Assembly (NCBI GenBank): GCA_944470555.2
Contig: OX104127.1
Location: 90,978,708-91,042,707, forward strand
Source: Heterobilharzia americana
Taxonomy: Eukaryota > Platyhelminthes > Trematoda > Strigeidida > Schistosomatidae
Length of the DNA stretch: 64,000 bases
Direction: 5' to 3'
This document shows positions 59,601-64,000 of the stretch, piece after piece. Numbering within the stretch: the stretch's first letter is position 1; the number at the start of each line of letters is the position of its first letter. Below the pieces are notes generated by a model, which saw nothing but the letters and a program-made list of their open reading frames with translations, was not told where the DNA came from and ran no database searches. The translations under genes and the position numbers were made by a program.

Positions 59601-62466
59601 TTATCATGATAGATCACTAAAACTAAAATATCACATGATTCAAGTAAGAATCGTGTTATATAAAAGGAAAAAAGCGCCTTTTATTCATCTACTTGATTCG
59701 TTAAAAAGTAACTATCGTTTACAAACTTACATCACTTAAAGATTCTGAATCAGTTGAATACATTGCAGAAACATCTAAAATGGTAAAAAAAAAAAACAAG
59801 TTGATAAATTCAAACAAAAACCAGAAAGTAATCACAAATCCAAAAGGTTTACAAAAAAGTTATACGTAGCATTCACTAGTTGAAATAGTAGTTAAACATT
59901 TTACGAGTTGAAGAATATTTGTTGCTGAAACTGAACAAGTGCATACGGACACTTTATGTAAACAAATTGAATTTAACTCAAAAACAAACCGAATAACATA
60001 AGAATGTACATGGTGACGTTGTTACAACCCCCTACGTAAGCTTGAAATGGTCTCTACTGATCAGGCAGACAGCTATTACACATATGTGACGTATGTCTCA
60101 GCCATATGAGTCGATAAAGATTCGCAGTCTTATTAACTGACGTTCTTTTATCGAAAAATCTACCCCTGACTTCTACGTTACTGACGCAGTGCCAACACGA
60201 AACATGGCCCATGGTACCAAGGCAACGATGGTCAAGCATCTAAACTTCTCACGTATCCACCTCTTATAGCCCTGGTTAAAATTTGTACAGTAGGAAAAAG
60301 CAAACTGCAGCACAGTAAACTCGACCCTTATTAGGTGGTCGGACTCTACCCTGGTGCCACAGATGGTGTAAGCTGGGGGAAAAGCCAAGCGACAATTTCC
60401 TATCGATGCACGAGTTTCGCAGGTTATTGACAGATTACAGTTGATTTAACTTCCTTCTGAAGTCAGTGAAGGGGTCAAAATAATCAACAGCTTCTCTTCC
60501 TACCGTGAGACAACGCACCAGCGGTGACCAGTCCTGGAAAAATTAATTGCGATTGGGTAGCGAGAAATACATCCAAAACATTCTAAAATTCCTTCTCCGT
60601 GTGTCCAAGACACTATCAACTTTCAACATCACATGGCATGACTATAATCTGCATACTCGAGGTTAACTAAGGATTTCTCTGTGACAAGGTTAATCCCTGT
60701 AAATTCAGATGACGAAACAGAGAGACCTTCATAAACAAGTCTATGACACAGGTAAATAGAAATGCAGAACGAGAGTATTTTTGACAAACATCACTAGAAG
60801 TACACGATTCACACAACACCATACCTTATACTCGAATATACAGCCTTCAACAAGGTGGATGTACTCACCCAGCACTATTCTCAGCGAAAGATATTGCCAT
60901 ATGACGTCTCCCCAGTTGGACTCGAATGACACCTTCAGGTTAGGAAATGCAGTTGGTAGAGGGTTAAGGCAAGATCAACACACCAAGGACCTAATTTCAA
61001 ACGCGCTTGGTATCTATGGGTCTAGTATTACAGAGCTGTACTTGTGCGTACAACAACTACAAATTCTTAAACCTTCGAAATCGAAATCCACTCAAAAACC
61101 ATGTGCACCTTCATCAGTAGGTAACGCACCACACATTCTGTAAAACGGCCAACGATACTACGTGGCAACCAAAACATTCGAAGGTTGAGGACGTTTGACG
61201 CACTAGTTAGAAATCGAATGACTAGACCAATAACCCCAATCTCAACCTAGAATCTTTCACACGATTTTCCCCTCACTTTATATCACAACTCTCCATTCTT
61301 AAGACCTTCTTGAACAACCAATGACAGCGACCAGTCAGACGGGATCACACCTGATAGTCATACGCCAGCTGACACCAATTAGTCTAGCAAGTGGTCTTCG
61401 ACCCCTATCCGTAAATATCTCCAGTACTAACCAGACACCAATTCTCGTCTCATGTCACTTACAGTTTTCCCCACTTTTGAAGCAGCTGGACATCCACTCT
61501 CATCTTCCCAATCAAGATACAGATACATAGCAGTCAAACAAAGACTACTTGGAAGCCAGTTGACTTGTTCCACCAAGTGTTCAGCTCCTTGTTTTAGTCG
61601 TCTCCCTCGTGAGTGAATCTCAAAATCATACTTCACCACTGTGGTTTAAGTAACCACTTACATCTTTGCTTGTTTTCTGGATAAATTTAAAAGACGATAT
61701 ACAGTTGCCCATCGCAACAGTCTCCTGCATCTCTTTAGCCCATACAGATGTTTGCTGATCACGGTCACGGATAAGTCGCTTTTCAGTCTACTGTTCATCG
61801 TTTTGACCGGCGCTTGCAGAAATACTTTCATTTATTAAGACAGCTGCCCGGATCAGCTGACTGTTTTTGAATTGCTTTTTGATTCTCAGTCACTATCTTT
61901 CAAGCTGTTCATAAAACAGACTGAAAATGGTGCTGGGATTCTGGAGAATGAGCGACACCATACACTTTCAACAACTATTCAGCTAGTTTCTCACGGAAAG
62001 TGGCCTCGATAGAATATCAACGGTGTTATCTCTAAAACGCAGCTAAATAGTACAAGTTTTTGTCTTGAAGTAAGTTTTTCTCAATGTAACCAGAAGTACT
62101 TCATTAGTGGCGATCATCTTTAACCAGAGGGAAAATTTTTTCTGATATAAAGGGTAATGTCATATGAAGTATATATAAATTAAACATATAAACTAATTTG
62201 CCTTTACGAGCGGCCAATAACGCATTTTTTGCATTCCGTTTCAATGCATTTAAGGAGGTTGTATTGCCATCATCTTCATCATCATCCTCTCCGTAGCTAC
62301 GTCTACGTTCACTTCCAAAACTACTTCTTGACATTGCTTGCTTTTCACGCATACGCCGCAATTGACTTTCCCGTCTCAATGTGGCACGTAATTTCTCCTC
62401 CTCCTTTCTCACAAGTGCATTACGATTCGATTCTGGATCTGCACCAGTAACAGGCAAAATTTTGAC
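56592..62466 (-). CDS. LEO1: LEO1, Paf1 complex subunit, C-terminal three exons (5' part lies outside the window)
   Basis: Three - strand exons, 62466-62208, 59774-59731 and 56657-56592, join in frame to give about 122 C-terminal residues. The first carries the LEO1 hallmark: [20 protein letters not shown], then [17 protein letters not shown] (family [34 protein letters not shown]). The second gives [14 protein letters not shown] (family YSSDSDEGS). The third ends KISDEEESD and stop (family ISDEEEEDDD). LEO1 works in the nuclear Paf1 complex in transcription elongation and H2B ubiquitylation. The conserved Paf1-binding fold lies upstream, beyond the window. Introns hold a large inverted repeat and a non-LTR relic. 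The gene converges on the helicase gene. Confidence 0.9.
56690..57260. repeat. Pair of family-D tRNA-derived SINEs with shared flanks
   Basis: Minus copy 56740-56840: on that strand GTGGCTCAGTTGATAGAGC (A box and D-arm) and GGTTTGAATCC (B box). Plus copy 57155-57250: cgtagctcagttagtagacc and ggtttgaatccggtcac. Both end in ttttcatttcacctttaatc-type tails. The block gagatagccgtagtttggta (56699) recurs near 57010 in direct orientation, and atcatgtgaat / attcacatgat form a further inverted pair. Confidence 0.7.
57635..59056. repeat. Large inverted repeat, arms about 480 bp, spacer about 460 bp
   Basis: Left arm 57635 to about 58112 and right arm about 58573 to 59056. The outer ~440 bp is almost identical; the same 69-codon frame appears on the minus strand at 57831-58040 and the plus strand at 58651-58860. 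The inner ends carry several substitutions and a 3-base gap. No transposase or RT motif is visible in the spacer. It may be a non-autonomous foldback element. Confidence 0.85.
59731..59774 (-). CDS. LEO1: LEO1 44-bp micro-exon
   Basis: Minus-strand acceptor ttttag and donor gtaagt. Two bases complete a split His codon, then [14 protein letters not shown], aligned with the YSSDSDEGSEED acidic patch of LEO1. Phase matches both neighbours. Confidence 0.85.
59775..62207 (-). other. LEO1 intron: non-LTR retrotransposon relic
   Basis: Mostly the relic at 60050-61640; 61650-62200 shows no recognised content. Confidence 0.6.
60050..61640 (-). mobile_element. APE-type non-LTR retrotransposon relic, RT and C-terminal region
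   Basis: Minus frames: [20 protein letters not shown] at about 60650-60710 (family GIDLLPEKSLVDLEYADDIV; second catalytic Asp lost), [20 protein letters not shown], then WLRHTSHM at 60070-60160 (family EVRRRVLGK ... LHRLRWLGHVLRM), and [20 protein letters not shown] at 60175-60239 (family VFDHRCLRNIARICW-HRVSN). Heavily mutated. It lies in the same orientation as LEO1. Confidence 0.65.
62208..62466 (-). CDS. LEO1: LEO1 exon with the basic RRMREKQ region
   Basis: Acceptor (minus strand) ttcag just above 62466 and donor gtaaag below 62208. 86 codons plus one base: [32 protein letters not shown], then an acidic [10 protein letters not shown] stretch and [16 protein letters not shown]. The donor was chosen because only phase 1 joins the next exon in frame. 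Confidence 0.92.
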
Positions 62467-64000
62467 CTGAAGAACGAGGGGAAAAAATGTGAGAAGTGAT
62501 TTGTAGAGGCACGGTCAATAAAATAGAATGTAAGTTAGTTAGAGTTCAACTTTTATCTACACTGTTAAAATAAATACCTATGTCATTATTAACGAGTTAC
62601 TAAAACATTCACCACATACCATTCATTTCCACTCGTGAAACACTTTTTAAAAACAGTTGATGTTGTGACAAAAGAAGTACTGAGGATATCACCAAGTCTG
62701 GTGATGAAGTGTCCACGATAAAGCTCAGAGAACACTAGACTACCGTCATTCCAATCTTTAGATACAAATCTTCATTAATTGTTTAGTTTTATCGGTATTA
62801 CTGCCTGACTGACTTTACAACAGATCTTTGATGTTTTATGGAATGGAAAAGGTACTTACAATGATTTGTCGTTGCATGATTTAGATTATCTTAGTCATTT
62901 TCATGTACTTGATAGCACATGATATACAAAAGGTTTGAACACAGACAAAGTAAGGATTTCCAGAGTCGTAAACAGCGATAATATTAGACTAATGAGTCAA
63001 ATTTAAGTAACGTTGTTCTCGAACACGCCTTCAATTATCAGTATCCAGTGATTACATTCTCTTGTTTCACTTAACTCCTCACCATCCTTGGATCTCTTAG
63101 ATTATGTTCACCGTTCAAAGTTAGCATATCGTTGATAGCATAAACCTATTTCCTATTGAGATATTAAACTTGGATATTCTGAAAAATCACACCCTTTAAA
63201 GTTACTATCATCCGCCTTTCCAAAATAGTGCGAATCGTACAACAATAAGGTCAGCAGAAGATCCCAGAAAGCTTCACTATTGATATCAACCGTACCTAAG
63301 AACCCTGAGTAGAAACTCCTCGTTAAATACTTTAAATAACCTTTTCACCTATCAGCTCGACAAGAAAGTTTAAAATAGGCTTATATGAGGGCTAAAATGT
63401 ATTAGCAGCTGACTTATATCGATTTCGCACTAAGCCCTACAGCCCAAAAAAATTACCGACTGCGCTGTTGGGCTAGGAAGTTCATTTGGAGTAGAAACTA
63501 GCAAGAAAAATAAAATCCTTGTCATCTCTGCCTATTTTCCTTTATTCTTCAGCTTAGGTGGAATCAAGGACCAACTCTATGCTAACTTACCGACCCTTTC
63601 TATCACATGCACCGAGGAAGTATCTAAGTGCATCTTAGCTGTAGGCATGAATTAGCATGGAAGAGAGCTGTTTCTGTATCAATATGGACTGGTTGGTTGC
63701 AGGTTGGATAGTGCGGATTTTTTTCTGTAAACTTAAGTATGTTACAATTTATTGTTACAGTAACTTCTGGCACAGAGAACACCGAAGTTTTTGTTGGCAT
63801 CCTCCTCTGTCCAAATGAGTTGAGAATCACATATACTATATAACAACTACTAAGTGGTTGCGCAATAGTTCACAGGAATGTCACCTTTTCTGCAGCACCC
63901 GTTTGCGATTCGGTTACGCTTTGATGCCAACTAACGCATCTTGAGTTTTGCATCTGATTGCCACTTAATATTGCTATGTACCCCTAATTTTGCCTGAAAT
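62467..64000 (-). other. LEO1 intron (partial), continues beyond the window
   Basis: Apart from the fragment at 63390-63850 nothing is recognised. The upstream LEO1 exon (the conserved Paf1-interaction region) was looked for and not seen, so it must lie beyond 64000. Confidence 0.55.
63390..63850 (+). mobile_element. APE-type non-LTR retrotransposon relic, endonuclease fragment
   Basis: Plus frame 63465-63640: SKKNKILVISAYFPLFFSLG, GIKDQLYANLPTLSIT, ILAVGMN. It matches the endonuclease block of the 42380-43720 family (RILFVVSAYAPTDC ... VKDEFY--L--L ... VVVAGDMN). Beyond it, matches fade. Confidence 0.45.

Larger units (their letters stand above)
56658..59730 (-). other. LEO1 last intron: SINE cluster and a large inverted repeat
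   Basis: Holds family-D SINEs (56690-57260) and the inverted repeat 57635-59056. 57260-57634 and 59057-59730 show nothing I recognise. Confidence 0.65.

Noticed and set aside
1..64000. CRISPR arrays, bacterial operons or phage genes
   Set aside because: None present; spliceosomal introns, tRNA-derived SINEs and non-LTR/PLE retroelements show a metazoan nuclear genome.

Overview
This is a eukaryotic, intron-rich, AT-rich window from a flatworm, most likely a blood fluke (Schistosoma or a close relative). Three things point there: many copies of an Sm-alpha-type tRNA-derived SINE carrying a hammerhead-ribozyme motif, Penelope-like and RTE-type retroelements of the kinds known from schistosomes, and very small exons separated by multi-kilobase introns. 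Species cannot be fixed from the sequence alone. The splice structures below were built by hand from reading-frame continuity, splice consensus and remembered family alignments; no search was run.

Two host genes can be supported. On the + strand, 105-48871 holds the last 14 exons of a DEAH-box helicase-family gene that matches YTHDC2 (the family of mammalian YTHDC2 and Drosophila Bgcn). The reading frame holds through every junction, and the visible part encodes about 1,050-1,070 residues: the end of RecA-like domain 2, the HA2 region, the OB-like region and a long low-complexity tail. The gene ends without a visible YTH domain, and helicase motifs V and VI are degenerate. On the - strand, 62466-56592 holds the last three exons of LEO1, a subunit of the Paf1 transcription-elongation complex. 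The two genes converge tail to tail across about 7.7 kb.

Almost everything else is intronic or intergenic transposon material. The best preserved element is an RTE-clade non-LTR retrotransposon on the - strand at 22115-25334, with endonuclease and reverse transcriptase, two frameshifts and a 12-bp target-site duplication. Two shorter RTE copies lie at about 18200-19025 and at 53957-54677; the second also has a 12-bp duplication. Penelope-like element (PLE) relics lie at about 880-1790, 10480-12035 (with inverted terminal repeats), 12370-13260, 30500-30790, 35430-36200, 39345-39500, 50770-50895, 51880-52800, 53390-53880 and 54840-55930. A second APE-type non-LTR family survives as relics at about 30890-32370, 42380-43720, 60050-61640 and 63390-63850. 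At least four tRNA-derived SINE-like families are scattered throughout, often as head-to-head inverted pairs.

Two large inverted repeats stand out. One is an apparently perfect 429-bp palindrome around a (TA)n core, starting 60 bp after the helicase stop codon. The other is a pair of arms of about 480 bp inside the last LEO1 intron.
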